A stretch of DNA of 64,000 bases, from the NCBI RefSeq assembly GCF_021213805.1, contig NZ_JAJQJI010000008.1, positions 186,001 through 250,000 of the forward strand, given 5' to 3'. The DNA comes from Mycobacterium sp. MYCO198283. GTDB lineage: Bacteria > Actinomycetota > Actinomycetes > Mycobacteriales > Mycobacteriaceae. The position numbers and the translations under genes were made by a program. Below are positions 35,399-44,571 of the stretch, piece by piece. A model generated the notes under the pieces. That model had not been told where the DNA came from. It made no database searches and worked only from the letters and a program-made list of their open reading frames with translations. Numbering within the stretch: position 1 is the first letter of the stretch; each line of letters opens with the position of its first letter.

Positions 35399-36679
35399 TT
35401 ACTCCGACAGCGCCGCGGCCAGCGCGGGAACGACCAGTTCCCGCTGCCAGGGCCGCGCGCCGCCGTCGCGCAGGAAGTCTTCGATGGCGCCGGCCACGTC
35501 GTCGCCGCCGACGCCGTCCCAGCACAGCCGGCGCAGCAGCTCGGGGGACAGCAGGTTCTCGCTCGGGACGGTCACGCGCTGCGACACCTCGGCGATCGCG
35601 GCGCGCGCCTTGTCCAGCCGCGCCGCCGCCTCGGGCTTGCGGCGGCTCCATCGCACCGCGGGCGGGGGTCCCGTCGGCGGTTCGGCCGGTTCCGTCGGCT
35701 CCGGGTGCTCGCGTGCCCGCGCCAGCGCGTCGAGCCACACCTGGGCGCTGCGCCGCTGCTTCGACCCGCCGAAGATCGGCAGCGCCGTCAGCTCCGCGGC
35801 GGTCTTCGGGTCGGCGACCGCCGCGTTGACGATCGCGGCGTCGGGCAGGATGCGGCCCGGCGCAATGTCGCGGCGCGCCGCGATCTGGTCGCGGATCTGC
35901 CACAGCTCCCGCACCGCCGCCAGCCCGCGCGGGTCGCGGATCTTGTGGATGCCCGAGGTGCGGCGCCAGCGGTCCCGCCGCGTCGGAGCCGGCACCGCGG
36001 TGCGCAGATATTCGAATTCCTGTGCCGCCCAATCGGTTTTGCCCTGTTCGGCCAAGACCGCCGCGACCGCGTCACGCAGTTCGATGAGCACTTCGACGTC
36101 CAGTGCGGCGTAGTTGAGCCAGGCGTCGGGCAGCGGGCGTTTCGACCAGTCGGCGGCGCCGTGGCCCTTGGCCAGGCCCAGCCCGAGCAGCCGCTCGACC
36201 ATGGTCGCGAGGTTCACCCGCTCGAAGCCCGCGAGCCGGCCGGCCAGCTCGGTGTCGTACAGCTCCGGCGGCCGCAGGCCGACTTCCGCCAGGCAGGGCA
36301 GGTCCTGGTCGGCGGCATGCAGGATCCACTGGTCGGTGGACAGCACCTCGGCGAGCGGACGCAGCACCTCGACGGTGTCGCCGGCGCCGTGGCTCACCGG
36401 ATCGACCAGCACCGTCCCGGCGCCGGCCCGCCGGATCTGGATCAGGTAGGCCCGGTTCGAGTACCGGAAGCCCGACGCACGCTCGGCGTCGACGGCGAAT
36501 GCGCCGGATCCCGACGCGAGCCGGTCGGCCGCGGCGGCGATGTCACGCGCGGTGACGGAAAGCTCGGGCACCCCATCGGCGGGCGCGAGCAGCGGTGTGA
36601 CCGCAGGCTCGGCGGGCTCGTCGGCGCTGTTGTCGGCGTTGTCGTCGCCGTTACGGTTCGGCTCCGCGCTGTTCGACAC
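35399..36679 (-). CDS. rnd: Ribonuclease D-type 3'-5' exonuclease with HRDC domain
   Basis: A 426-residue DEDDy exonuclease. After an acidic N-terminus come the motifs FAVDAERASGFRY (Asp, Glu), LHAADQDLPCL (Asp) and YAALDVEVLIELRD (Tyr and Asp). An HRDC domain follows (DPRGLAAVRELWQIRDQIAARRD...ILPDAAIV). Predicted to trim tRNA or other RNA 3' ends. The GTG start has a TAAAGT hexamer 8 nt upstream, so it may be leaderless. It is downstream of the DUF3000 gene region in inverse order to M. tuberculosis but the same linkage. Confidence 0.9.
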   Translation of the reverse strand: MSNSAEPNRNGDDNADNSADEPAEPAVTPLLAPADGVPELSVTARDIAAAADRLASGSGAFAVDAERASGFRYSNRAYLIQIRRAGAGTVLVDPVSHGAGDTVEVLRPLAEVLSTDQWILHAADQDLPCLAEVGLRPPELYDTELAGRLAGFERVNLATMVERLLGLGLAKGHGAADWSKRPLPDAWLNYAALDVEVLIELRDAVAAVLAEQGKTDWAAQEFEYLRTAVPAPTRRDRWRRTSGIHKIRDPRGLAAVRELWQIRDQIAARRDIAPGRILPDAAIVNAAVADPKTAAELTALPIFGGSKQRRSAQVWLDALARAREHPEPTEPAEPPTGPPPAVRWSRRKPEAAARLDKARAAIAEVSQRVTVPSENLLSPELLRRLCWDGVGGDDVAGAIEDFLRDGGARPWQRELVVPALAAALSE

Positions 36680-36687
36680 GGCATGTC

Positions 36688-36693
36688 ACTTTA
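36688..36693 (-). promoter_or_regulatory. -10 element of a leaderless rnd transcript
   Basis: TAAAGT on the minus strand lies 8 nt before the rnd GTG; no ribosome site lies between them. It sits in the 31-bp gap after the DUF3000 gene. Confidence 0.4.
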
Positions 36694-36710
36694 CGGGCGG
36701 GTGGGTGCGG

Positions 36711-37292
36711 TCAGGCGCGCGAGCGGGACCCGAGGCTGGTGACGCCGACGGGCGGCAGGCCGGCGGCGTGCTCCAGCACGTCGCAGAATGCCTGCACGTG
36801 GCCCTGCAGCGACAGGTCGTTCGCCGTCCACGACGCCCGCAGCTCCAGCTGGTGGGCGCGCGGCGGGCCGGAGATGTCGCCGTAGCGGACCGACGTCGTA
36901 GCGGTGACGGTGCCGCCGAGCGCGGTGACGCCGCCCGCCCGGCTCTCCAGTGCCTCGGCGAGCCAGCTCCACGCCACCTCGGGCAGCAGCGGGTCGACCG
37001 CCTCGCTGGCGTCCAGGTCGGCCTGGATGTAGGCGACCAACCGCATGGTGCCGTCCCAGGCGTCGGCGCCGTCGGGGTCGTGCAGCAGGATCAGCCGGCC
37101 GAACGCGTCCCCTTCGGACCGTTCGGGCACCACCTCGGTCTCGGGGTGGCGGACCTCGGCGCCCAGCGCATAGCTGTACGGAGCAAGCCGCTGCGGCGGC
37201 CGGATCGGACCGAGCTCGATCTCCGGGCGGACGGCCGCGGCGTTCATCGCCGCCACCGCCGTGCGGAACTGCTCGGGTTCGGCTGCGGTCAC
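36711..37292 (-). CDS. DUF3000 protein
   Basis: A 193-residue soluble protein with the DUF3000 pattern: [70 protein letters not shown] and [16 protein letters not shown]. Actinobacterial, function unknown. GTG 37292 fits the family N-terminus. It is divergent from hemE and followed by rnd in the same orientation. Confidence 0.87.
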   Translation of the reverse strand: MTAAEPEQFRTAVAAMNAAAVRPEIELGPIRPPQRLAPYSYALGAEVRHPETEVVPERSEGDAFGRLILLHDPDGADAWDGTMRLVAYIQADLDASEAVDPLLPEVAWSWLAEALESRAGGVTALGGTVTATTSVRYGDISGPPRAHQLELRASWTANDLSLQGHVQAFCDVLEHAAGLPPVGVTSLGSRSRA

Positions 37293-37371
37293 GCCAGCAG
37301 ACGCTAGACCTGCCGGCCGCGCTGCGGGCGCAGGCGCGCCGCCGCGCACGCACATGGCAGCATGGGAAGCG

Positions 37372-38421
37372 ATGAGCAACCGCCGTGAGCTGCCCGAATC
37401 GCCGTATCTGACCGCCGCGAACGGGCGCAAGCCGCGCCACGTCCCGGTGTGGTTCATGCGGCAGGCGGGCCGCTCGCTGCCGGAGTACCGGGAGCTGCGG
37501 GCGCGCAACACCATGATGCAGGCCTGCTTCGACGCCGACCTCATCACCGAGATCACGCTGCAACCGGTGCGGCGACACGGCGTCGACGCCGCCATCCTGT
37601 TCTCCGACATCGTCGTTCCGCTGCGCGCGGCCGGCGTGGACGTCGACATCGTCCCCGACGTGGGGCCGGTGATCGGCACTCCGGTCCGCTCGGCCGGCGA
37701 CGTCGACCGCCTGACGCCGCTGCGCGCCGAAACCGTCGAGCCGGTGGCCCGCGCGGTGACGCAACTGACCCGCGAGCTCGGGGAGGTGCCGCTGATCGGG
37801 TTCGCCGGAGCGCCGTTCACCCTGGCGTCCTACCTGGTGGAGGGCGGACCGAGCAAGCACCACGACCGCACGAAGGCGATGATGCTCGGCGACCCGGACA
37901 CCTGGCACGCGCTGATGGCGCGGCTCACCGACATCACGGTCGGGTTCCTCCGGATGCAGCTGGCCGCGGGCGTCGACGCGCTGCAGCTGTTCGACTCCTG
38001 GGCCGGCACCCTGTCGCTGGCCGACTACCGCCGCCACGTGCTGCCGCACAGCGCCCGGGTGTTCGCCGAGCTCGCCGACGCACGCGTGCCGATGACGCAC
38101 TTCGGGGTCGGCACCGCCGAGCTGCTCGGCGCGATGGGGGAGGCGGGCGCCACCGTCGTCGGGGTCGACTGGCGGACGTCGCTGGCGGACGCGGCGGCGC
38201 GGGTGCGGCCGGGCACGGTGCTACAGGGCAACCTCGACCCGGTGGTGCTGCTGGCCGGTTGGCCGGTCGTCGAGCGGGAGGTGCGACGGGTGGTCGACGA
38301 CGGCCGGCGGGCGGTGGACGCCGGCGCCGGCGGCCACATCTTCAACCTGGGCCACGGCGTGCTGCCCGCGACGGATCCCGGCGTGCTCACCGAGACGGTG
38401 TCGCTGGTGCACGCGTTGTGA
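37372..38421 (+). CDS. hemE: Uroporphyrinogen decarboxylase
   Basis: A 349-residue enzyme that decarboxylates uroporphyrinogen III to coproporphyrinogen III. The signature [19 protein letters not shown] and the conserved [17 protein letters not shown] are present, as are the Asp in LFSDIVVPL and the C-terminal [16 protein letters not shown] 37372 is chosen; an in-frame ATG 18 bp upstream is possible. The GTG of hemY overlaps its stop, making a hemE-hemY-hemQ operon that serves the coproporphyrin-dependent haem route of Gram-positive bacteria. Confidence 0.96.
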   Translation: MSNRRELPESPYLTAANGRKPRHVPVWFMRQAGRSLPEYRELRARNTMMQACFDADLITEITLQPVRRHGVDAAILFSDIVVPLRAAGVDVDIVPDVGPVIGTPVRSAGDVDRLTPLRAETVEPVARAVTQLTRELGEVPLIGFAGAPFTLASYLVEGGPSKHHDRTKAMMLGDPDTWHALMARLTDITVGFLRMQLAAGVDALQLFDSWAGTLSLADYRRHVLPHSARVFAELADARVPMTHFGVGTAELLGAMGEAGATVVGVDWRTSLADAAARVRPGTVLQGNLDPVVLLAGWPVVEREVRRVVDDGRRAVDAGAGGHIFNLGHGVLPATDPGVLTETVSLVHAL

Positions 38422-39770
38422 CGTCGTACTGCGTCGTCGGCGGCGGCATCGCGGGCCTGACGGCGGCGTACCGGCTGCGCCGCGCGCTCGGCGACGACGC
38501 CACCATCACGCTGTTCGAACCCGCGGACCTCGGCGGCATCCTGCAGACGCGGGAGCTCGCCGGACACCCCGTCGACGTGGGCGCGGAGGCGTTCGTCGCC
38601 CGCCGGCCCGAGGTGCCGGCGCTGCTCGCCGAGCTCGGCCTGGCCGACCGGCGGGTCGAGACCACCGGCGCCCGGCCGCTGATCTACAGCGAAGGCCGGC
38701 TGCACCCGCTGCCCACCGGCACGGTGAACGGGATACCGGCTGCGCCCGAACCGCTCGCCGGACTCGTCGACGACGCCACGCTGGCGACGATGCGCGACGA
38801 GCCGGCCCGGCCGATGCGCTGGGCGCGCGGCGCGGACCCCGCCGTCGGCGAGGTGGTGGCCGACCGATTCGGCGACCAGGTCGTCGCGCGCTCGGTGGAC
38901 CCGATGCTGTCCGGGGTGTACGCCGGTTCGGCGCGCACCATCGGCATCCGCGCGGCCGCCCCGGGCGTCGCCGCCGCGCTGGACGCCGGGGCTGCGAACC
39001 TCACGGCCGCGGTGGCGCAGGCGTTGCCGCCGGCGACCGGCGCTCCGGTGTTCAACGCTGTGGCCGGCGGCTACCGCGTGCTCGTCGCCGAGCTGGTGCG
39101 CCGGGCCGCCGCCGACCTCCAGCGCGCCGCGGTGACCGACCTGGTGTCCGACGGCGGCCGGTGGCGGCTGCGGGCCGGCGACCGCTGGTGGTCGGCCGAC
39201 GGTGTGGTGCTGGCCGTGCCGGCCCCGGTGCTGCCGGTGCTGCTGGCCGACGCGGCGCCCGCGGTTGCTGCCGCCGCGGCCCGCATCCGGGCGGCGTCGT
39301 CGGTGGTGCTCGCCATGGCGCTGCCCCCCGACACCGCCTTGCCGCAGCAGTCCGGGGTGCTGGTAGCCACCGGCGAGCCGCTGCACGCCAAGGCGATCAC
39401 GCTGACCAGCCGCAAGTGGGGCCGCGGCGGTGACGTCGAACTGCTGCGGATGTCGTTCGGCCGGCTCGGCGACCAGGTGGCCCGCGCGGTGTCCGACGAG
39501 ACGCTGCGCGGCTGGGCGCTCGAGGACCTGCGGACCGTGTTCGGCCTGTCGGTCGAGCCGATCGCGGTGGCGACCGCCCGCTGGCTCGACGCCATGCCGC
39601 AGTACGGACCGGGCCACGCCGGGCTGGTCGCCGAGCTGCGCGGCGGGCTCCCGCCCGGGCTGGTGCTGGCCGGCAACTTCCTCGACGGGATCGGCGTGCC
39701 GGCGTGCGTGGCATCGGGGACCGCGGCGGCGGCGGCGCTGCGGACGGTAAGTGGCACGATGGAGCCATGA
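38418..39770 (+). CDS. hemY: Coproporphyrinogen III oxidase (HemY/CgoX)
   Basis: A 450-residue FAD enzyme of the protoporphyrinogen/coproporphyrinogen oxidase family. The dinucleotide fold is at the N-terminus ([21 protein letters not shown]) and the C-terminal FAD contact is [21 protein letters not shown]. In actinobacteria HemY oxidises coproporphyrinogen III to coproporphyrin III. It starts with GTG overlapping the hemE stop and ends with a TGA overlapping the hemQ ATG, so the three products are translationally coupled. Confidence 0.93.
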   Translation: MTSYCVVGGGIAGLTAAYRLRRALGDDATITLFEPADLGGILQTRELAGHPVDVGAEAFVARRPEVPALLAELGLADRRVETTGARPLIYSEGRLHPLPTGTVNGIPAAPEPLAGLVDDATLATMRDEPARPMRWARGADPAVGEVVADRFGDQVVARSVDPMLSGVYAGSARTIGIRAAAPGVAAALDAGAANLTAAVAQALPPATGAPVFNAVAGGYRVLVAELVRRAAADLQRAAVTDLVSDGGRWRLRAGDRWWSADGVVLAVPAPVLPVLLADAAPAVAAAAARIRAASSVVLAMALPPDTALPQQSGVLVATGEPLHAKAITLTSRKWGRGGDVELLRMSFGRLGDQVARAVSDETLRGWALEDLRTVFGLSVEPIAVATARWLDAMPQYGPGHAGLVAELRGGLPPGLVLAGNFLDGIGVPACVASGTAAAAALRTVSGTMEP

Positions 39771-40465
39771 CCCGGCTCGATTACGACGCGCTGAACAGCA
39801 CCATCCGCTACCTGATGTTCTCGGTGTTCGCGGTGCGCCCGGGCGAGCTCGGCGACGACGACCGCGCCGCCGTCGTCGACGACGCCGCGACGTTCCTCAA
39901 GCAGCAGGAGGAGCGCGGTGTGGTCGTGCGCGGCCTCTACGACATCGCCGGCATGCGCGCCGACGCCGACTTCATGATCTGGACGCACGCCGAGCGCATC
40001 GAGGACCTGCAGGCCACCTACGCCGATTTCCGGCGCACCACCACCCTGGGCCGGGCGTGCACCCCGGTGTGGAGCGCCACCGCGCTGCACCGGCCCGCGG
40101 AGTTCAACAAGAGCCACATCCCGGCGTTCCTCGCCGGCGAGGAACCGGGCGCCTACATCTGCGTCTACCCGTTCGTCCGCTCCCTCGACTGGTACCTGCT
40201 GCCCGACGACGAGCGCCGGCGGATGCTCGCCGAGCACGGGATGGCCGCCCGCGGCTACAAGGACGTCCGGGCCAACACCGTGCCCGCGTTCGCGCTCGGC
40301 GACTACGAGTGGTTGCTGGCCTTCGAGGCGCCCGAGCTGCACCGCATCGTCGACCTGATGCGCGATCTGCGCGCCACCGACGCCCGCCGCCATGTGCGCG
40401 AGGAGATCCCGTTTTTCACCGGCCCGCGGGTGGCCGTCGAGCAGCTCGTCGAACGGCTGCCGTAG
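39767..40465 (+). CDS. hemQ: Coproheme decarboxylase HemQ (ChdC)
   Basis: A 232-residue chlorite-dismutase-fold enzyme that converts coproheme to haem b, the last step of the coproporphyrin-dependent pathway. [27 protein letters not shown], the catalytic-Tyr region [13 protein letters not shown] and [17 protein letters not shown] match actinobacterial HemQ; the distal Arg typical of true chlorite dismutases is not evident. The ATG overlaps the hemY stop. It is the last gene of the haem operon. Confidence 0.93.
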   Translation: MTRLDYDALNSTIRYLMFSVFAVRPGELGDDDRAAVVDDAATFLKQQEERGVVVRGLYDIAGMRADADFMIWTHAERIEDLQATYADFRRTTTLGRACTPVWSATALHRPAEFNKSHIPAFLAGEEPGAYICVYPFVRSLDWYLLPDDERRRMLAEHGMAARGYKDVRANTVPAFALGDYEWLLAFEAPELHRIVDLMRDLRATDARRHVREEIPFFTGPRVAVEQLVERLP

Positions 40466-40534
40466 CGGCTCCGCCGGGGCGTCCGCCAGAAGTTTGCTAG
40501 GCTGCCGCGGAGTGCTTGGATCGGAGTGACGCGC

Positions 40535-42874
40535 GTGCCGCTGCCTACCCTGTCGTTGCGGCAGCCCGCGCAGGCTGTCGCGGTTGCCGCGATCGTGGTG
40601 GCGGCGGGCTTCGTCGTAACGCTGCTCGGTGGCTGGAGCCGCGACCCGGCCTTGTGGTGGCTCGACGAGTTGACGTTCATCGTCCCCGGCGCCTTCGCCG
40701 CCGCCTGCACCGGCTGGGCGGCGCGCGCCGAGTTCGGTCGCCGCCGGATCGCCTGGACACTGCTGACCGCCGGCCTGGTGGCGTGGACCGTCGGGAACCT
40801 GGTGTGGATGTACTACGAGTCCTACCTGCGCCAGCCGCCGTTCCCGTCGCCCGCCGACATCGGCTACCTGGCGTTCCCGGTGTTCGCCGGGATGTCGTTG
40901 TTGATGTTCGCCGCCCACGAGTGCGGGCCGTACCGGGCCCGGTTGCTGCTCGACGGCTGCATCGTCGCCGGTGCGCTGTTCGTCGTGTCCTGGGCACTGG
41001 TGATGCGCACCGTCGTCGAGAGCGCCGAGCGCCCCACCCTCGCGACCGTGCTGTCGCTGGCCTATCCGGCCGCTGACGTCGTCGTCGTCACCATGGCGGT
41101 GCTGGTGCTCACCCGGGCGCGGGGGCGGCGGCGCGCCACCCTGCTGTTGCTGGCGTCGGGGCTCGCCGCGGTGGGAGTGTCCGACACGGTCTTCGCCTAC
41201 CTCACCGCGCACGACCGCTATGTCAGCGGCGGCCCGACCGACGTCGGCTGGGTGGTCGGATTGCTGCTGCTGGCGATCGCCGGCCTGCTGGAGCGGCGCC
41301 TCCCCGCGGGCGACGAGGATCTGCCCATGCACGTGCCGTCCTGGATCGGGTTGTGGTTGCCCTACGTTCCGCTGCTGATGGCGGGCGTCGTCGTGACGGT
41401 CGAGTACGTCGACGACATGCGCACCAGCCCGGTGCTGCCGGTGTCGCTGGGTGTGGTCACCGCCGTGCTGATGCGGCAGTTCGCGGTGGTCCGCGAGAAC
41501 CGCCGGTTGTTGACCACGGTCGCCGAGCAGGCGCTGCGCGACCCGCTCACCGGCCTGGCGAACTCCGGCTCGTTCAACGAACGCCTCGCCGACGCGCTGC
41601 GCCGCCGGCAGCGCACCACGTCGGTGGCGGTGCTGGTGCTCGACCTCAACGACTTCAAGCTCATCAACGACAGCCTCGGCCACCACGCCGGCGACGAGGT
41701 GCTGGTCGAGGTGGCGCGCCGCCTCCGCCGGTGTGTCGCCGACCACGACGTGGTGGCCCGGCTCGGCGGCGACGAGTTCGCGGTGCTGGTCCAGTCACGG
41801 ACCGACCGGGGCGAGTGGATGGCCGAGCGGGTGGTCGAGGCGTTCGACGACCCGATCATCGTCGACGATCAAGAGCTGGTGCTGCGGGTGAGCGTGGGGT
41901 TGGCGGCCGCACCGCCCCGCGACCGCGACCTCTCGGCGCCCGAACTGCTGCGCCGGGCCGACACCGCGATGTACGCGGCCAAGCGGCGACGCACCCGCGG
42001 TGTCGCCCAGTTCAGTGCGTCCATGCCGCCGGCCCGGCCCAGCCGGCCCGCCTCGGAGGGCGGCGCCGCGCAGGTGCGGCTGCTCGGCGAGCTGCGCGAG
42101 GCGATCGAACAGGTGGACCTGTGCCTGGTCTATCAGCCGAAGGTGCGATTGAGCAGCGGAGAGGTCGTCGGCGTCGAAGCGCTGCTGCGCTGGCCGCACG
42201 TCGAGCGGGGGATGCTGCCGCCCCAGGAGTTCCTGCCGCTGGTGCGCCGCCACGGCCTGATGCGGTCCATCACAGACCTGGTGCTCGACCGTGCGCTCGA
42301 CGAGGCGGCGCGGTGGCAGGCCGGCGGCTACGGCGTGCCGGTCGCGGTGAACCTGTTCGCGCCGTCGCTGGTGCACCGCCAGCTGCCGGGGCAGATCCTG
42401 CGCGCGCTCGCCGACCGGGGGCTGCCGGGCGGGGCGCTGACCGTCGAGATCACCGAGGACCTCTACCTCGACGACATGGCCCGGTCCCGCGCCGCGCTGC
42501 AGACGCTGCGGGAGCGCGGCGTGCAGATCGCGGTCGACGACTTCGGCAGCGGCTATTCGGCGCTGCGTTATCTGCGCGAACTACCGATCGACGAGTTGAA
42601 GCTGGACCGCGAGTTCATCACGCCCGTGGTCGCCGACGCCCGCGCCGGTGCGCTGGTGCGCAGCGTGATCGACCTGGCGCACGGGCTCGGTATCACCGTG
42701 ACGGCCGAGGGCGTCGAGGACGGCGGGACCGAGCGCCTGCTGCGGACGTTCGGCTGCGACGTCGCGCAGGGCTACCACTACAGCGCCCCGCTGGACTCCG
42801 ACGGAATCCGCGACCTGCTGCGGCGTCGCCGCGTCACGAGCCCGTCGGCACCAGCCGCAGCGAAATCGAGTTGA
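40535..42874 (+). CDS. Membrane GGDEF-EAL cyclic-di-GMP enzyme
   Basis: About 779 residues: some nine TM segments (to ~residue 310), a GGDEF domain (RLGGDEFAVL) and an EAL domain. EAL residues look complete: EALLRW, VNLFAPSL, EITED, DDFGSGYSAL, LKLDREF, AEGVED and QGYHY. GGDEF is canonical, but the inhibitory site before it reads ADHD, not R-x-x-D, so product feedback is unlikely. It may both make and break c-di-GMP. GTG 40535 lies 8 nt after GGAG; GTG 40526 overlaps that site and is less likely. The last 41 bp overlap msrB tail to tail. Confidence 0.9.
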   Translation: MPLPTLSLRQPAQAVAVAAIVVAAGFVVTLLGGWSRDPALWWLDELTFIVPGAFAAACTGWAARAEFGRRRIAWTLLTAGLVAWTVGNLVWMYYESYLRQPPFPSPADIGYLAFPVFAGMSLLMFAAHECGPYRARLLLDGCIVAGALFVVSWALVMRTVVESAERPTLATVLSLAYPAADVVVVTMAVLVLTRARGRRRATLLLLASGLAAVGVSDTVFAYLTAHDRYVSGGPTDVGWVVGLLLLAIAGLLERRLPAGDEDLPMHVPSWIGLWLPYVPLLMAGVVVTVEYVDDMRTSPVLPVSLGVVTAVLMRQFAVVRENRRLLTTVAEQALRDPLTGLANSGSFNERLADALRRRQRTTSVAVLVLDLNDFKLINDSLGHHAGDEVLVEVARRLRRCVADHDVVARLGGDEFAVLVQSRTDRGEWMAERVVEAFDDPIIVDDQELVLRVSVGLAAAPPRDRDLSAPELLRRADTAMYAAKRRRTRGVAQFSASMPPARPSRPASEGGAAQVRLLGELREAIEQVDLCLVYQPKVRLSSGEVVGVEALLRWPHVERGMLPPQEFLPLVRRHGLMRSITDLVLDRALDEAARWQAGGYGVPVAVNLFAPSLVHRQLPGQILRALADRGLPGGALTVEITEDLYLDDMARSRAALQTLRERGVQIAVDDFGSGYSALRYLRELPIDELKLDREFITPVVADARAGALVRSVIDLAHGLGITVTAEGVEDGGTERLLRTFGCDVAQGYHYSAPLDSDGIRDLLRRRRVTSPSAPAAAKSS

Positions 42875-43262
42875 TGCAGTAGCGCTGGTCGGTGGGCGTC
42901 GAATAGCCCTCGCCGGTGAACACGTGGCCGAGGTGGCTGTGGCAGGTGGCGCACAGCACCTCCACGCGCCGCATGCCGAGCGAGTCGTCGGTGCGCAGGA
43001 TCACCGCGTCGCTGTCGGCCGGGTCGAAGAACGAGGGCCAGCCGCAGTGCGACTCGAATTTCTCGGTGCTGCGGAACAGTTCGGCGCCACAGGCCCGGCA
43101 CTGGTAGACACCTTCGGTCGTGGTGTCGGTGTACTCGCCGGTGAAGGGCCGCTCGGTGCCGGCGCGGCGCAGCACGGCGTACTCGGCGGGCGTGAGCTTC
43201 TCGCGCCACTGCGCGTCGGACAGCTCCAGTTTGGGGCGGGGGAGGTCGGTCCCAGAGGTCAT
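42834..43262 (-). CDS. msrB: Peptide-methionine (R)-S-oxide reductase MsrB
   Basis: A 142-residue repair enzyme that reduces methionine-R-sulfoxide. Both zinc C-x2-C pairs (CRACG, CATCH), the signature CGWPSFF and HLGHVF, and the catalytic Cys in RYCINSISL are present; the N-terminus KLELSDAQWREKLTPAEYAVLR is standard. ATG overlaps the aftC stop (ATGA), so it is coupled to aftC, as in M. tuberculosis. Its 3' end overlaps the convergent GGDEF-EAL gene. Confidence 0.95.
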   Translation of the reverse strand: MTSGTDLPRPKLELSDAQWREKLTPAEYAVLRRAGTERPFTGEYTDTTTEGVYQCRACGAELFRSTEKFESHCGWPSFFDPADSDAVILRTDDSLGMRRVEVLCATCHSHLGHVFTGEGYSTPTDQRYCINSISLRLVPTGS

Positions 43263-44545
43263 GCGTCCACGGTAGCCCTGGGCGCAGCCGGCGTCATCCA
43301 CGGCGGATCGATGCCGTCGGCGAGCCGGTCGTCGGCCTTGGCGTCCAGGTAGCGGAAGTACAGCACCGAGCAGACGACGATCATCAGCAGCGACCAGCCG
43401 TAGGTGACGCGCAGGTATTCGAGGAAGCGGCCGGTCACCATCCAGTGGAACAGCAGCCACTTGTCCAGCGCCATGAACCCGTAGATCGCCGCCCAGGCGG
43501 GCCAGTTGCGCAGCACCGAGTTCGGCAACACCACCGTCATCAGGAACGGGAACAACATCATCGAGTAGTACGCCTGGCCCAGTGACGTGACGAGCCAGGA
43601 CGTCGTGAGCAGCACACCCGACGATGTCAGCAGCCAGAACCGCTGGTCCCGGGTGCGGTAATAGCGGTACAGCAGCCACAGCGACACCACCGCCAGCAGC
43701 ACGAACAGCAGCCGCAGCGCCCACATCAGCCAGAACGGCAGGCCGAAATACAGCCCGTTGCCCTGGATGGAGCTGTTGAAGTAGTCGCGGGTGCCGAGGA
43801 TGTAGGGCACCGTGCGGCGGATGAAGTTCATCGGGTCGTTGACCAGCGGCCAGGCCGCCGCGTTGAACAGCAGCGGCACCGCGAAGGCGGTGACCAGCGG
43901 GCGCCACTGCCGGTTCAGCAGCGGCAACAGCAGCAGCGGCGCCAGCGAGGGTTTGACCACCAGGGTGAGCCCGATCGCGACGCCCGCCAGCCACTGCCGG
44001 TTCGTGCGGCCGTCGAGCAGCCACCGGAAGAACAGCACCTCCAGCAGCAGCATGACGCCGTTGATGTTGGTGAACACCAGCGTGTTGGTCACCGACTCGG
44101 TGCAGAACATCGCCAGCAGCAGCGCCGGGGCGGCCACCGAGGCGAGCGTGTAGTCGAAGAGCCGCAGCAGCAGGTAGGCCGCGAGCAGGATCGCGATGAC
44201 GTTGAAGGTGATGAACCAGTACCGGGCCGCGTCGACGGGCAGGTAGCCGAACGGCGCGAGCAGCAGGGTGCCGCCGGGCGGATAGAGGTAGTGCGGGTCG
44301 ACGTGGTCGAAGTGCTCGTTGTAGATGTCGACGCCGCGCTTGAAGTTGATGACGGCGGTGTACACCGGCCCGAAGTCGTCGGTGATGTAGCCGTTGGTCG
44401 CGAGCACGTAGCTGCGGTGGATCACGGTCAGGATCGCCAGCGGCCACAGCGCGCTGCGCAGCACGGACGCGACGCTCGGCGGTTCGGTGCGCGGGCCGAA
44501 AAGGCTGAGCAGCCGGCCGCTGCGCCCGGAGACGGGTTCTGCCAC
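43259..44545 (-). CDS. aftC: Alpha-(1->3) arabinofuranosyltransferase AftC
   Basis: A 428-residue GT-C membrane enzyme that adds the alpha-1,3 branch to cell-wall arabinan from decaprenyl-phosphoryl-arabinose. About ten TM segments are visible. The GT87-like features are the first-loop NGYITDDFGPVYTAVINFKRG with the catalytic Asp pair, YLYPPGGTLLLAPFG, and GLTLVVKPSLAPLLLLPLL. GTG 44545 follows a TAGGTT hexamer by 7 nt, suggesting a leaderless mRNA. It is coupled to msrB. Confidence 0.9.
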   Translation of the reverse strand: MAEPVSGRSGRLLSLFGPRTEPPSVASVLRSALWPLAILTVIHRSYVLATNGYITDDFGPVYTAVINFKRGVDIYNEHFDHVDPHYLYPPGGTLLLAPFGYLPVDAARYWFITFNVIAILLAAYLLLRLFDYTLASVAAPALLLAMFCTESVTNTLVFTNINGVMLLLEVLFFRWLLDGRTNRQWLAGVAIGLTLVVKPSLAPLLLLPLLNRQWRPLVTAFAVPLLFNAAAWPLVNDPMNFIRRTVPYILGTRDYFNSSIQGNGLYFGLPFWLMWALRLLFVLLAVVSLWLLYRYYRTRDQRFWLLTSSGVLLTTSWLVTSLGQAYYSMMLFPFLMTVVLPNSVLRNWPAWAAIYGFMALDKWLLFHWMVTGRFLEYLRVTYGWSLLMIVVCSVLYFRYLDAKADDRLADGIDPPWMTPAAPRATVDA

Positions 44546-44552
44546 GGGTGGC

Positions 44553-44558
44553 AACCTA
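44553..44558 (-). promoter_or_regulatory. -10 element of a leaderless aftC transcript
   Basis: TAGGTT on the minus strand is 7 nt before the aftC GTG, with no ribosome site between. It lies in the 26-bp gap after the lipoprotein gene. Confidence 0.4.
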
Positions 44559-44571
44559 CACCGGCGAGTCG

